This document shows, in pieces, positions 55,010 to 64,000 of a stretch of DNA of 64,000 nucleotides; position 1 is the first letter of the stretch, and every line of letters starts with the position of its first letter. The DNA lies in contig NZ_AUHS01000014.1 in NCBI RefSeq assembly GCF_000423305.1, positions 105,830-169,829 on the forward strand, read 5' to 3'. The position numbers and the translations under genes are program-made. The stretch comes from Legionella moravica DSM 19234 (GTDB lineage: Bacteria; Pseudomonadota; Gammaproteobacteria; Legionellales; Legionellaceae). Under the pieces are notes generated by a model. The model was given only the letters and a program-made list of their open reading frames with translations. It searched no databases and had not been told where the DNA came from.

Positions 55010-56230
55010 TCATTTCCAGGAATTTAGTAATTGTTTTACGCGGGCTACACGACGTGCATGCAAAGCCTCCTTGATGGCCTTTCCTTCATAGCCTTGCTCT
55101 ATTAACTCTTTGGGGGTTACTTTAACACATTCAGATAAAATTTTAGACCATAATTCTCTTTGTTTATAGTCTAGCGAGTTTCCACGCCCCTCAACATCCG
55201 CCTGGCAAGCGATCAATAATTGATGAAACAGATTGGGCCTTCTAAATGCATCGGTACGCTCCAATAAATTCACCATAGTATTAGCTCGCAATTCGAAAAA
55301 ACGGTGAATGGTCAAATGATGCCGTGAAACAAGAGTAGCCAAAACACGGTAATCATTGGGTATTCGCAATCGCATACACAAAGCTTCGATTACAGCAACT
55401 CCAGTCTCTTCATGCATATAATGTTTTGGCCATTCGCGTATCGGCGTCATGGCTTTACCCAGATCATGTACCAAAGCAGCAAAACGGATTACAGGATCCG
55501 GGCTTAAGGCTACCGCCGATTGCAAGACCAATAAACTATGGATCCCGCTATCTATTTCCGGATGATGTTGATAGGGATTAGGTACCCCAAACAATGAGTT
55601 AATTTCAGGCAGAATCACTTCAAGAGCGCCACAAGAACGCAAGGAAATAATAAACTGCTCGGGATTTTTCTCTTCCAGGCTCCTTTGGAACTCTTGCCAA
55701 ACTCGCTCAGGAACCAGATGAGATAACTCACCTCGTTTAACCATCTCATACATTAAAGAACGCGTTTCATTTGCCAGAGTAAATCCTAGACTATGAAATC
55801 GGGAAGCAAAACGGGCGACTCTGAGAACCCGTACCGGATCCTCTATAAAAGCCGGAGAAACATGCCTTAATATTTTACGTTCAATATCCCTTTGCCCGTG
55901 ATACGGATCAATTAACGTGCCTTGCTCATCCATCGCCATGGCATTAATAGTTAAATCACGGCGTGCCAGATCTTCCTCCAAAGTGACCTCGGAGCTAAAA
56001 TCACATTCAAAGCCATAATATCCTGGAGCTGATTTTCGTTCCGTTCTTGCCAAAGCGTATTCTTCATTAGTTTGAGGATGCAAAAACACTGGAAAATCAC
56101 GACCTACCTGCCTAAACTTCATGTTGAGCAACTGTTCTGGAGTTGAACCAACCACAACCCAATCACGCTCCTGAATTGGAATGCCTAATAATTGATCCCG
56201 AACCGCTCCACCCACCAAGTAGACTTTCAT
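55010..56230 (-). CDS. cca: CCA tRNA nucleotidyltransferase with HD domain
   Basis: 406 residues from the ATG at 56230 ([17 protein letters not shown]); the extended frame to 56275 adds an unlikely N-terminus. The nucleotidyltransferase core has [29 protein letters not shown] and [11 protein letters not shown]. The C-terminal HD domain has [14 protein letters not shown], so the enzyme is the multifunctional type with phosphohydrolase activity. It adds or repairs the 3' CCA of tRNAs. It is divergent from rsgA across 65 bp. Confidence 0.96.
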   Translation of the reverse strand: MKVYLVGGAVRDQLLGIPIQERDWVVVGSTPEQLLNMKFRQVGRDFPVFLHPQTNEEYALARTERKSAPGYYGFECDFSSEVTLEEDLARRDLTINAMAMDEQGTLIDPYHGQRDIERKILRHVSPAFIEDPVRVLRVARFASRFHSLGFTLANETRSLMYEMVKRGELSHLVPERVWQEFQRSLEEKNPEQFIISLRSCGALEVILPEINSLFGVPNPYQHHPEIDSGIHSLLVLQSAVALSPDPVIRFAALVHDLGKAMTPIREWPKHYMHEETGVAVIEALCMRLRIPNDYRVLATLVSRHHLTIHRFFELRANTMVNLLERTDAFRRPNLFHQLLIACQADVEGRGNSLDYKQRELWSKILSECVKVTPKELIEQGYEGKAIKEALHARRVARVKQLLNSWK

Positions 56231-56295
56231 TAAATAGGATTTACCTTCATACTGTATCATTAATAAACGAGACAATTATAATATAGATCGATACC

Positions 56296-57273
56296 ATGAG
56301 TAAAAGACGAATCAATAAACAACAAACCGCACGTATTGAAAAAATACAGCAAAATTATCAAGAGGCAAAAGAAAACAATCCTGACTCTCTTGCTGATGGT
56401 TTAGTGATTACTCGATTCAGCAGACATGTTGAAATTGAAGACAATCAGGGAAATCGCATACGATGTTCGATCAGACCCAATCTGGATACCTTGGTCGCTG
56501 GGGATCGAATTGTCTGGCAAATGGAAGGAGTAAAACAAGGTGTAGTAGTCAGTCTTTATCCCAGAGGAAGTATCCTGGCAAGGCCTACCAGCACCGGTTT
56601 AAAAAAACCTGTGGCTGCGAATATCACTCAACTCATTATTGTAATAGCCCCTAAACCTGAAATTAGCTGGCCATTGCTCGACAGTTACCTCATTATGGCT
56701 GAAATCCTCCATCTTCACGCGTTGATTGTCCTGAATAAAACCGATCTTCCCTGCGATGAAATCAGAACACAATTAATCAATGATTATCAGAATTTAGGCT
56801 ATCCCATCATCATGACCAATAAAAAAGAATCCATTGGATTTGAACAACTCAAACAAAGCCTGAACCATCAAATTAATGTTTTTGTAGGGCAATCCGGTGT
56901 TGGAAAATCGTCTATGATTTCAAGAATTCTTCCACATGAAAAAGATATTGCGACAAATGAGCTTTCTGAAGGCAGTGAACTAGGGCGACACACTACAAGC
57001 AACTCGCGCTATTATCATTTACCAAGCGGTGGTGCTTTAATCGACTCACCAGGTGTTAGAGAGTTCAGTCTCTGGGATATGGAATCCTCCCTGCTTGCCC
57101 AGGGTTATACTGAATTTAAACCATTCCTGTCTCGTTGCAAATTTCGAAATTGCACCCATGTTGACACCCCGCACTGTGCCATAATTGCAGCAGTACAGAA
57201 TGGTGAGGTATCATTGAGACGCTATGAAAATTTTATAAAACTATGTACTCAATTTAGCAAGAACAAATATTAA
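56296..57273 (+). CDS. rsgA: ribosome biogenesis GTPase RsgA
   Basis: 325 residues. An N-terminal OB fold (VEIEDNQGNRIRCSIRPN), then a circularly permuted GTPase with G4 (LNKTDLP) before G1 (GQSGVGKSSMISRIL) and G3 (LIDSPGVREF), and a C-terminal zinc knuckle CKFRNCTHVDTPHC. It matures the 30S subunit decoding centre. Single plus-strand gene. Confidence 0.97.
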   Translation: MSKRRINKQQTARIEKIQQNYQEAKENNPDSLADGLVITRFSRHVEIEDNQGNRIRCSIRPNLDTLVAGDRIVWQMEGVKQGVVVSLYPRGSILARPTSTGLKKPVAANITQLIIVIAPKPEISWPLLDSYLIMAEILHLHALIVLNKTDLPCDEIRTQLINDYQNLGYPIIMTNKKESIGFEQLKQSLNHQINVFVGQSGVGKSSMISRILPHEKDIATNELSEGSELGRHTTSNSRYYHLPSGGALIDSPGVREFSLWDMESSLLAQGYTEFKPFLSRCKFRNCTHVDTPHCAIIAAVQNGEVSLRRYENFIKLCTQFSKNKY

Positions 57274-57285
57274 ATCGCGTCTATC

Positions 57286-57451
57286 CAGGTTCCGTAAACA
57301 AAATTTAGTTATTGCATAAAAAACCTTCATTGCGAGTGTTAGCGTAGCAATCCAGATCAAATCTTCGCTAACACGCTGTAATGGATTGCTTCACTTCGTT
57401 CGCAATGACGACTTATTTGCAATAGATTAAAAATTCGTTCACAGAACCTAG
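57286..57451. mobile_element. MITE-like element with AGGTTC[C/T]GT[A/G]AAC ends
   Basis: 166 bp running from CCAGGTTCCGTAAACAAA to TTCGTTCACAGAACCTAG, which are inverted repeats. The inside has a long palindrome (CATTGCGAGTGTTAGCG... / ...GTTCGCAATGACG) like the dispersed palindromes that occur in many Legionella and Coxiella intergenic regions. It is non-coding and abuts the next element. Confidence 0.75.
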
Positions 57452-57595
57452 AGGCTGTTGGCATTTCATTTTTTCAAGCCTACTTTCCGCGACTTGTTCA
57501 CGGAATAGATAGATTTTGCGCAAATCAAGAATATATTGCGCCTATAAAGAGTGAATTGGATCCCGCGAACAAGTCGCGGGACGTCGAAACTTGAA
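57450..57595. mobile_element. right-truncated copy of the MITE-like element at 45343
   Basis: 146 bp starting AGAGGCTGTTGGCATTTC. The interior matches 45343-45504 (for example GAGTGAATTGGATCCCGCGA and the CGACTTGTTC palindrome), but the right inverted repeat is missing and the sequence diverges after ACTTGAA. No gene. It directly follows the unrelated element at 57286. Confidence 0.8.
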
Positions 57596-57705
57596 GGGAT
57601 TATCGAAGCTTGCCAGTCTCAACGTCCTAAGACGCTATCATGGCTATTGTCAGCACACCCTGATGTTTTTATAAGGAGCTACCACAAATGTATTTGGAAA
57701 TCAGA

Positions 57706-59943
57706 TTACGTTGGAGCACCCAAATAATCCAAACACTGAGAACTATTGCTAGCTACTTCCAATTCACCAACGGTTAAAATAGGACGCGCCAGGTTTCTAA
57801 GATAAGACAACATCGATTGGCGTGAACTCTCAGTCAATTTCAGGCTTGGCGAACTCGACGCTTCTTTGAACGCATCAATAATGCAACTTACCTGTTTTAA
57901 ACCGGTCATTGAAATGGAAACTTTTGATTTATCGGCACGACAAACAAAGCTGTAAAACAACTGGGGATGTCCAGGCTGACTTAAATTGATTTGATTTAAT
58001 CTGTTTCCAATATGATGAGCACAATTATCGAGAAAGACAGTGCTGGTTTTACCTAAATCATACAATTGCAGTAACCTTATCAAATCTGTTTTATCCTCTG
58101 CATCAAATTTCTTCAATAAGCGAGTAAAAAATATATTCACTCGAAACCGCTTTAATAAGTCACTGCCTGTTTGTGCATACGTATGGAGTAGTTCATCAAG
58201 AAATAAATTAATATGCGGTGTTATAACAGAACTTGTCGGTTTAAAACGTAATAATGCATGAAGTATTAACTCGGGTTCATGCCAATATACACCTAACCTA
58301 TTCAGGGTTTCTTGCCTTACATGCTCATACCACCTTGTTGTAGAATAAAATCCTGAAATCCAGGAAAAAAAACCCATTTTTACAGGAGCCGGAGCAAAAT
58401 AGTGCTGCTTTACAAACAAATAAATGGCCTCTAAATCCTGCTCCCTGTTTTCATTTAATGCAGGTAAAAAACAGTTATAAATTTCCATAGCCTCAGGAAA
58501 AACATCATTGTTCAAGTCCCACAGACTGATTGTCCTCTCCGTTAAAGGCCACATTTCAAAGGCAGAGGTCATCAATGATACGATTAAACGGTAACAATGC
58601 TTCAAAGGTTGGTGATGATCCTCAGAGGAAATACTCACGGACTGCCCGCTGCTACTGCTACTTGAAGCTAGCGAGGTGATTGAGTTGTAAACAGATTCTA
58701 AAATAGCAAGAGAGCTTTTCAATGCAGGGTTAATATTATATAACCACAGCAACAATGTATGAAGCAATTGATCCAAATCATAACTGCGAGACATGTTGAT
58801 TGCGATTAAAAAGTCCAATAAGTAATAGTCCTTTGATTGAAAGGATATCTGTTGCCCATAAAAACAATTAATATTGTGTAAATCACCCTGGGCAAGAAGC
58901 CGAAAAAACTCATTGGCTGACCTTTTAAAATTCGTATAATCTGCGCCAGCATTTTTAAAAGTATGATATTGCTCTACCAACCTTAATAAACGAGGTAAAA
59001 GTTCCATGGGCAATTCCCCGTTATCCAACAGACGGGGAAAAACTTTTCTATTCAAAAAATCCCAAAAGTTTACAAAAACTTCACTGCCAATTTTAAACTC
59101 ACCATTGGTCTGCTTGCAGGATTTGAGCCTGCTCAGCTCATCAACAGTCACCAGATGCAATTTGATATTTGAAAGATCGCGATAAGTAGACAGCATAAAA
59201 CCATTTTTTAATAAATGCTCACAAAACCCTCTTTTACGGTACAGAGTGTGTCCTCCATGCCCTACATAAAAATTGTCCATTCGGGTTGTTTCAGTTAAAC
59301 AAGTTAGATTGTTAAAATCTTTGTCATTGGTTATAAAAGGAATTAATATCTGAAACAGATGTTTATTGTTCTCTTCAGCTAATTTCTGGGCAAAATTAAT
59401 CCATAGCTGATTTATTCCCTGAGAGTTCAAAGTATAATCGTCTTCAGTATCCTTCACACTGATCCATCGTTCTTTATAGGATTCCAATAAAAACTGAACA
59501 TCTGCAGAACTAAGAACATCCTCTGGGTCACTATCTTTAAACCGAGCGGATAGAGATTGATATAACTTGATATCACAGGGAATTAATGGACCTGACGCAC
59601 CTAACTCCTGTATAAGCTGTATCACTCTGAGCACTAACAAGGGACTTAATATCTGAAACAGCTGTTTATTGTTCTCTTCAGCTAATTCCTGGGCAAACTT
59701 AATCCATACCTGATTAATTCCCTGAGAGTTCAAAGTATAATCGTCTTCAGTATCCTTCACACTGATCCATCGTTCTTTATAGGACTCCAATAAAAACTGA
59801 ACATCTGCAGAACTAAGAACATCCACTGGGGCACTATCCTTAAACCGATCGGATAGGAATTGATGTAACTTGATATCACAGGGAATTGTTGGACCTGACG
59901 ATCCTAACTCCTGTATAAACTGTATCACTCTGAGCACTAACAT
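57706..59943 (-). CDS. large unknown protein with duplicated N-terminal domain
   Basis: 745 residues from the ATG at 59943; an upstream TTG adds four residues and has no spaced RBS, whereas AAAGGA lies 12 nt before the ATG. Residues 2-100 and 103-201 are two copies of a ~100-residue unit with very high identity (RVIQ-IQELG-SGP, LLESYKERWISVKDTEDDYT). The rest (about 205-745) is helical and leucine-rich with a Ser-rich patch (SSSSSGQSVSISSEDH). No signal peptide, membrane segment or known domain. Genes of this kind in Legionella are often Dot/Icm substrates; that is only an inference. Confidence 0.75.
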   Translation of the reverse strand: MLVLRVIQFIQELGSSGPTIPCDIKLHQFLSDRFKDSAPVDVLSSADVQFLLESYKERWISVKDTEDDYTLNSQGINQVWIKFAQELAEENNKQLFQILSPLLVLRVIQLIQELGASGPLIPCDIKLYQSLSARFKDSDPEDVLSSADVQFLLESYKERWISVKDTEDDYTLNSQGINQLWINFAQKLAEENNKHLFQILIPFITNDKDFNNLTCLTETTRMDNFYVGHGGHTLYRKRGFCEHLLKNGFMLSTYRDLSNIKLHLVTVDELSRLKSCKQTNGEFKIGSEVFVNFWDFLNRKVFPRLLDNGELPMELLPRLLRLVEQYHTFKNAGADYTNFKRSANEFFRLLAQGDLHNINCFYGQQISFQSKDYYLLDFLIAINMSRSYDLDQLLHTLLLWLYNINPALKSSLAILESVYNSITSLASSSSSSGQSVSISSEDHHQPLKHCYRLIVSLMTSAFEMWPLTERTISLWDLNNDVFPEAMEIYNCFLPALNENREQDLEAIYLFVKQHYFAPAPVKMGFFSWISGFYSTTRWYEHVRQETLNRLGVYWHEPELILHALLRFKPTSSVITPHINLFLDELLHTYAQTGSDLLKRFRVNIFFTRLLKKFDAEDKTDLIRLLQLYDLGKTSTVFLDNCAHHIGNRLNQINLSQPGHPQLFYSFVCRADKSKVSISMTGLKQVSCIIDAFKEASSSPSLKLTESSRQSMLSYLRNLARPILTVGELEVASNSSQCLDYLGAPT
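59335..59940 (-). repeat. 303-bp tandem duplication inside the unknown gene
   Basis: Copies 59638-59940 and 59335-59637 (period 303 bp, 101 codons) keep the reading frame. The two copies share long identical stretches at the DNA level, for example around the segments encoding LLESYKERWISVKD, with a few substitutions, so the duplication looks recent. Confidence 0.85.
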
Positions 59944-60190
59944 CGAAAATAACAATCCTTTACAAAATCAAAATTGGACGGAGTATAGCTGTTCAATAAA
60001 TAGCAAATCCTAATAATAACCTAATCCAGGAATCAAGATAAGCTTTTCCAAAAAATAATCAATTCAGATAATCCTCTTTCGATAAGTTCCTAGCCAGCAG
60101 TCTTTAAATATTTTAGTGTATAATGAGTATTATTAAGCTTTTATTTTGCCATGTTGATTGAGCATGCTTAAATTATTTCCAGGATAAGTC

Positions 60191-60610
60191 ATGACATTAT
60201 ATATTTATTGGTTCTTATTAGCATTGATTCTGCTTGGTCTGGAACTGGCAACAGGAACTTTTTATTTACTCATACTCGCCATTGCAATGGCTATTGGTGG
60301 CATCTTCGCGATGTTAGGTCTGTCGTTTTCAACACAACTTTCACTGGCAGGATTGGCGAGCATCGCCGGTATTGTTTTGTTACGTCGCTGGAAAAATGAG
60401 CATCCTTCCGATGCAACATCTTTAAACCTGGACATCGGTCAACCAGTCGTTGTGTTAACGTGGAGAGATAATGAAACAGCACGTGTCTTTTATCGAGGCA
60501 CTGAATGGGATGCAGAGCTGGAAGCCAAAGAGATTAGACATGAAGGCAGCTTTTACATCAAGGATGTTCGAGGTTCTGTTCTAATATTAACAAATCGAAA
60601 ACCGATTTGA
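60191..60610 (+). CDS. NfeD-like membrane protein
   Basis: 139 residues. Two to three hydrophobic segments at residues 4-75 and a C-terminal OB-fold domain (about 85-139, LDIGQPVVVLTWRDNETARV, YRGTEWDAEL). This is the short NfeD form that pairs with SPFH proteins. It lies 27 nt before the SPFH gene. Confidence 0.9.
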   Translation: MTLYIYWFLLALILLGLELATGTFYLLILAIAMAIGGIFAMLGLSFSTQLSLAGLASIAGIVLLRRWKNEHPSDATSLNLDIGQPVVVLTWRDNETARVFYRGTEWDAELEAKEIRHEGSFYIKDVRGSVLILTNRKPI

Positions 60611-60637
60611 CTTGCGGATATACTGTATGGAGGCGTT

Positions 60638-61543
60638 ATGGAAATTGCATTATTGATTTTAGTTGTAGCAGTAATTTTTATCGTTACAGCATTGAAAGTT
60701 GTACCACAACAAAATTCATGGATAGTTGAACGGCTGGGTAGATTTCATGCTGCATTGTCACCCGGATTGAATGTCGTCATCCCCTTTATCGACAGGATCG
60801 CATACAAACATATGCTCAAAGAAGTTCCTCTGGACGTACCCAGCCAAATCTGTATTACTAAAGACAACACCCAATTGCAAGTTGACGGTATCCTGTATTT
60901 CCAGGTCACTGATCCCAGACTTGCGTCTTATGGTACCAGTGATTATGTATTAGCAATCACCCAGCTCGCTCAGACCACCTTACGTTCAGTTATAGGAAAA
61001 ATGGAGCTGGATAAAACATTTGAAGAGCGAGAACATATTAATGCCGCAGTGGTAGCTGCGCTTGATGAGGCAGCTACGAGTTGGGGGGTAAAAGTATTAC
61101 GCTATGAAATTAAAGATTTGACCCCTCCAAAGGAAATTATCCATGCGATGCAAGCCCAGATTACTGCAGAGCGTGAAAAACGCGCTCTGATCGCCGCCTC
61201 AGAAGGGCGAAAGCAGGAACAAATTAATATTGCCACCGGTGAGCGAGAAGCCTTTATCCAAAGATCTGAAGGAGAGAAACAATCTGCAATTAACCGCGCA
61301 CAAGGTGAAGCTGAGGCCATTAAAGCAGTAGCTTCAGCTAATGCTCAGGCCATTCAACAAATAGCCCAGGCCATCCAGTCATCGGGAGGCATGGAAGCTG
61401 TAAATTTCAAAGTGGCAGAGCAATATGTAGAAGCCTTTTCCCAGGTAGCTAAAGAAAACAATACTCTCATCCTGCCAGGAAACCTGGCGGATCTGGGAGG
61501 ATTAGTTGCAACGGCCATGAGTATTGTAAAGAGTAAAAAATAA
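60638..61543 (+). CDS. SPFH/stomatin-type membrane protein (QmcA-like)
   Basis: 301 residues. One N-terminal membrane segment (3-22), then the SPFH domain with VPQQNSWIVERLGRFHAALS, CITKDNTQLQVDGILYFQVTD and the RSVIGKMELDKTFEER segment, and a C-terminal coiled coil rich in Ala/Glu (AINRAQGEAEAIKAVASANA). Together with the upstream NfeD gene it forms a stomatin operon thought to organise membrane microdomains. Confidence 0.93.
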   Translation: MEIALLILVVAVIFIVTALKVVPQQNSWIVERLGRFHAALSPGLNVVIPFIDRIAYKHMLKEVPLDVPSQICITKDNTQLQVDGILYFQVTDPRLASYGTSDYVLAITQLAQTTLRSVIGKMELDKTFEEREHINAAVVAALDEAATSWGVKVLRYEIKDLTPPKEIIHAMQAQITAEREKRALIAASEGRKQEQINIATGEREAFIQRSEGEKQSAINRAQGEAEAIKAVASANAQAIQQIAQAIQSSGGMEAVNFKVAEQYVEAFSQVAKENNTLILPGNLADLGGLVATAMSIVKSKK

Positions 61544-61580
61544 TCCCGATAGGGGCAAAGCAATTATTAACCCCTGAGTA

Positions 61581-62798
61581 TCATGCAGATAAGGTGAGTT
61601 TTAAGGAGACCGCGTCATGAATGCCATTATTCACACCGGTGATGGTATTCTGCGCTGCTCTGATATTAATAAGCTCTCTCTGATAAAAAGCATGACCGTA
61701 ACTGAAATCAACAGTCAAATGCTCCAGCATTTGATATCCCATAGAAAAACCAACAGTCAAACTATCACCAGTACCTATTTGAAACGCTCCATTTGAAGGA
61801 GATTGATTATAAGTTCCTGCAACCCTGACCTTCCATTTTGACGATAAATTATAAATCGATCCCAAGGTCAAAAGCCAACTATTATGGAAGTTGTAGTCTA
61901 TGCGTCCCCTTGGAACAATAAATGCCTGGCGTCCAGATTGCGCTACAAAATTATAGACATAAGCCTCTTTAAATACATCCCATTGAAGGTATTGAATGGT
62001 TCCCACAAAGCCAAGCTTTTCATTTAGAAAGTGACTCAGTGAAAAAACGCTTCTCGCGGGTGTCCAGAATTTAAAATGAAAATCATCTGATGAGACATAT
62101 TCTGGACTGGTGATGGTACTGGTTCCTTTAAAGTTATAAGTAATTGTACTACGGTAATTGAATCCTAAAGAGGTCCATTTACTTAATTGAATCAAAATCC
62201 CCAAGTCACCACCTAAGCCCCTTGCTTTAGTATTATTGATACTTCGGCTGTCAGGAATATTTAAACGGGGCACACCTGAAATCGGCTCTTGGTACAAGTG
62301 AGCACGAGAGATATTTAGATTTCCACCTACAGATAAGAATTGATTAATTTTAATGCCTATTGCTGGTACTAAATCTACAGCATCCGTTTGATTACGCGAC
62401 TGCACGTAGCGAAGAACAGAATGATTATCCAGATCCCGATTAAAATCATTAATTACCAGTGCAAAACCACCAGAAAATTTATCGTTTATGGGAACGCTGA
62501 GGTACATAGAGGGCAAAATAAAATGTGATTTTGTAGTCACAGCCCCTGACTCGGAAACACCGAAGGGAACTTGTTGTGCGCTTCCAGCAAATTGAAATTG
62601 CGCTCGTGCCATGGTTCCTAAAAGAATAAGTTGTTGATGGGGAATTACCGTTAAGGCAGCCGGATTAAAATAAACCGCTGTAGCGTCTCTAACAACTGCA
62701 GCTCCTAATGTTTGTTCAATAAAAGAGGCATGTAATAAACTGCTTAATAACAGAAGCCCTATAGTCACATAATGCTTAATACCGATTGATCTTGCCAT
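61581..62798 (-). CDS. FadL/OmpP1-family outer-membrane protein
   Basis: 405 residues. A signal peptide ends around residue 24 (LLHAS), followed by TLGAAVVRDATAVYFNPAAL, the NPA-containing N-terminal hatch typical of the FadL family, and then antiparallel amphipathic strands to a C-terminal aromatic/Leu-ending strand (AVSLKLTLSA). It probably carries long-chain fatty acids or hydrophobic compounds across the outer membrane. It converges with the SPFH gene. Confidence 0.9.
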   Translation of the reverse strand: MARSIGIKHYVTIGLLLLSSLLHASFIEQTLGAAVVRDATAVYFNPAALTVIPHQQLILLGTMARAQFQFAGSAQQVPFGVSESGAVTTKSHFILPSMYLSVPINDKFSGGFALVINDFNRDLDNHSVLRYVQSRNQTDAVDLVPAIGIKINQFLSVGGNLNISRAHLYQEPISGVPRLNIPDSRSINNTKARGLGGDLGILIQLSKWTSLGFNYRSTITYNFKGTSTITSPEYVSSDDFHFKFWTPARSVFSLSHFLNEKLGFVGTIQYLQWDVFKEAYVYNFVAQSGRQAFIVPRGRIDYNFHNSWLLTLGSIYNLSSKWKVRVAGTYNQSPSNGAFQIGTGDSLTVGFSMGYQMLEHLTVDFSYGHAFYQRELINIRAAQNTITGVNNGIHDAVSLKLTLSA

Positions 62799-62977
62799 TA
62801 ACGTCCAGGTTAAAAATGTAGTTCTATTTTATTTGTAAGATCATTTTTGAGGTTACAGACTCTTAAGTCAATATGTATTATATAACATAGGATTTTTTCG
62901 CTTCACTTATGCAGTTAGATGATCTATATGGGATATATACGCTATAGTATAATCAACATCTTTTGGTAGAGAATGCT

Positions 62978-63172
62978 ATGGCAGACGTGATTAATCTGAA
63001 TAAGAAAAGAAAAGCTAAAAATAAAGTGGAAAAGGAAAAAAAAGCTTCTGAAAATCGTATTAAATTCGGAAGGACAAAAATAGAAAAGCAATTAGATCAG
63101 CAAGACTTTGAACGACAACAACGTCATCTGGATGGCCACAAATTAGAAAATATAGATAAAAATAACGAGTAA
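62978..63172 (+). CDS. small basic protein, DUF4169-like
   Basis: 64 residues from the ATG at 62978 (MADVINLNKKRKAKNKVEKE). The opening M-A-x-V/I-I-N-L followed by a lysine-rich helix is the DUF4169 pattern. The RTKIEKQLDQQDFERQQRHLDGH segment is also typical. Function unknown. A frame from 62963 adds five residues. Confidence 0.75.
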   Translation: MADVINLNKKRKAKNKVEKEKKASENRIKFGRTKIEKQLDQQDFERQQRHLDGHKLENIDKNNE

Positions 63173-63224
63173 TTATTCTGATATCCTCACCTAATTCATG
63201 ATCGCCACGAAATAAATTAATCTA

Positions 63225-63383
63225 GTGTGCTCCATAGTATTTGCAATTTTACGTAACGATAAGCTTCAAGATAAACCGATCGAATTTGCTTATGGAAACA
63301 CCAAGGAAAGAAAGAAAACTGACGAAGAAAAAAATACCTACGGAAATTTAATATATCCTTATGATTTTAAAATCGATAAATAA
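63225..63383 (+). CDS. possible 52-residue frame or gene remnant
   Basis: An open frame beginning with GTG and ending TAA just before the rrn terminator. The product is polar, with a charged middle (GNTKERKKTDEEKNTYGN). It lacks an RBS and an ATG; it may be a 3' remnant. Confidence 0.2.
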   Translation: MCSIVFAILRNDKLQDKPIEFAYGNTKERKKTDEEKNTYGNLIYPYDFKIDK

Positions 63384-63389
63384 ATTGAC

Positions 63390-63418
63390 AAAAAAAAAGC
63401 GGCTAAAAAGCCGCTTTT
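63390..63418 (-). terminator. rho-independent terminator of the rRNA operon
   Basis: AAAGCGGCT (63396-63404) and AGCCGCTTT (63409-63417) form a 9-bp stem with a 4-nt loop; on the minus strand a T run follows. It lies just past the 5S gene. Confidence 0.9.
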
Positions 63419-63429
63419 CTGGAATAAAA

Positions 63430-63545
63430 CCCTGGCGATGACCTACTTTCGCATGAGGAAACCTCACACTATCATCGGCGCATGTTCGTTTCACTTCTGA
63501 GTTCGAGATGGGATCAGGTGGTTCCAAACCGCTATTGTCGCCAGG
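63430..63545 (-). rRNA. rrf: 5S ribosomal RNA
   Basis: 116 nt on the minus strand. The 5' end CCTGGCGACAATAGCG pairs with the 3' end CATCGCCAGGG, and the internal CCCATCTCGAACTCAGAAGTG and CGCCGATGATAGTGTGAGG segments are the gammaproteobacterial 5S core. Confidence 0.96.
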
Positions 63546-63674
63546 AAAACTGTTTGCCTTCAGATTGATGATTGGTTTCAATCAACAAGCCCAAGGACTG
63601 GTAAAGATTCGAGGTAACACATTCTACTCTATTTTATCGTCTACTTCTATAACCCAAAGTAATTCAGATTATAT

Positions 63675-64000
<326 letters not shown>

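Overview
The window is chromosomal DNA of a Legionella species, most likely L. pneumophila or a close relative. The decisive evidence is a complete Legionella quorum sensing (lqs) cluster at 42.8-48.1 kb. Counting residues from the predicted starts puts the PLP lysine of LqsA at K258, the receiver aspartate of LqsR at D108 and the kinase histidine of LqsS at H200, the positions I recall for the L. pneumophila proteins. Modest GC content, gammaproteobacterial gene orders (thrS-infC-rpmI-rplT-pheS-pheT-ihfA, petABC-sspAB, hemCDXY) and effector-like LRR and Sel1 proteins agree with this.

Layout. 0-10.5 kb: YqjD/YqjE-type envelope genes, a CysZ-like protein, a phytanoyl-CoA-dioxygenase-like enzyme, a heptosyltransferase, then the overlapping nnr-tsaE-amiB-mutL-miaA run. 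10.6-23.2 kb: housekeeping genes on the minus strand (sspB, sspA, cytochrome bc1, rpsI/rplM, a thioredoxin-like ferredoxin, ihfA, pheT, pheS, rplT, rpmI, infC with an AUU start, thrS, tRNA-Val). 23.2-35.1 kb: an accessory region with a Nudix hydrolase, about 1.8 kb of repeat-rich decayed DNA, a multi-pass membrane protein, a compact four-gene operon (di-iron ferritin-like oxygenase, GNAT-like protein, membrane left-handed-beta-helix transferase, fatty acid desaturase), an LRR protein whose 3' end lies in a 258-bp tandem duplication, and a Sel1-repeat/lipase fusion. 35.1-42.6 kb: a DUF167 protein, an XRE regulator / LuxR-type sensor-domain / MFS transporter unit, a TRIC-type channel, ppiB, tgt, dsbB and a c5-type cytochrome. 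42.8-48.1 kb: the lqs cluster. 48.3-57.3 kb: hemCDXY, two tiny coupled membrane proteins, a CDF metal exporter, queH, orn, cca, rsgA. 57.3-63.2 kb: two abutting MITE-like elements, a large unknown protein with an internal duplication, NfeD/SPFH, a FadL-type outer-membrane protein and a small basic protein. From 63.4 kb: the 3' end of an rRNA operon (terminator, 5S, partial 23S) on the minus strand.

The best candidate for an undescribed system is the 27.1-30.3 kb operon. Its gene content and overlaps point to a dedicated membrane pathway that makes or modifies a lipid-like small molecule. The Sel1-lipase fusion, the duplicated-domain protein at 57.7-59.9 kb and the XRE/LuxR-sensor/MFS unit are the next most interesting. 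Several families of short inverted-repeat elements (REP-like and MITE-like) mark the intergenic spaces.
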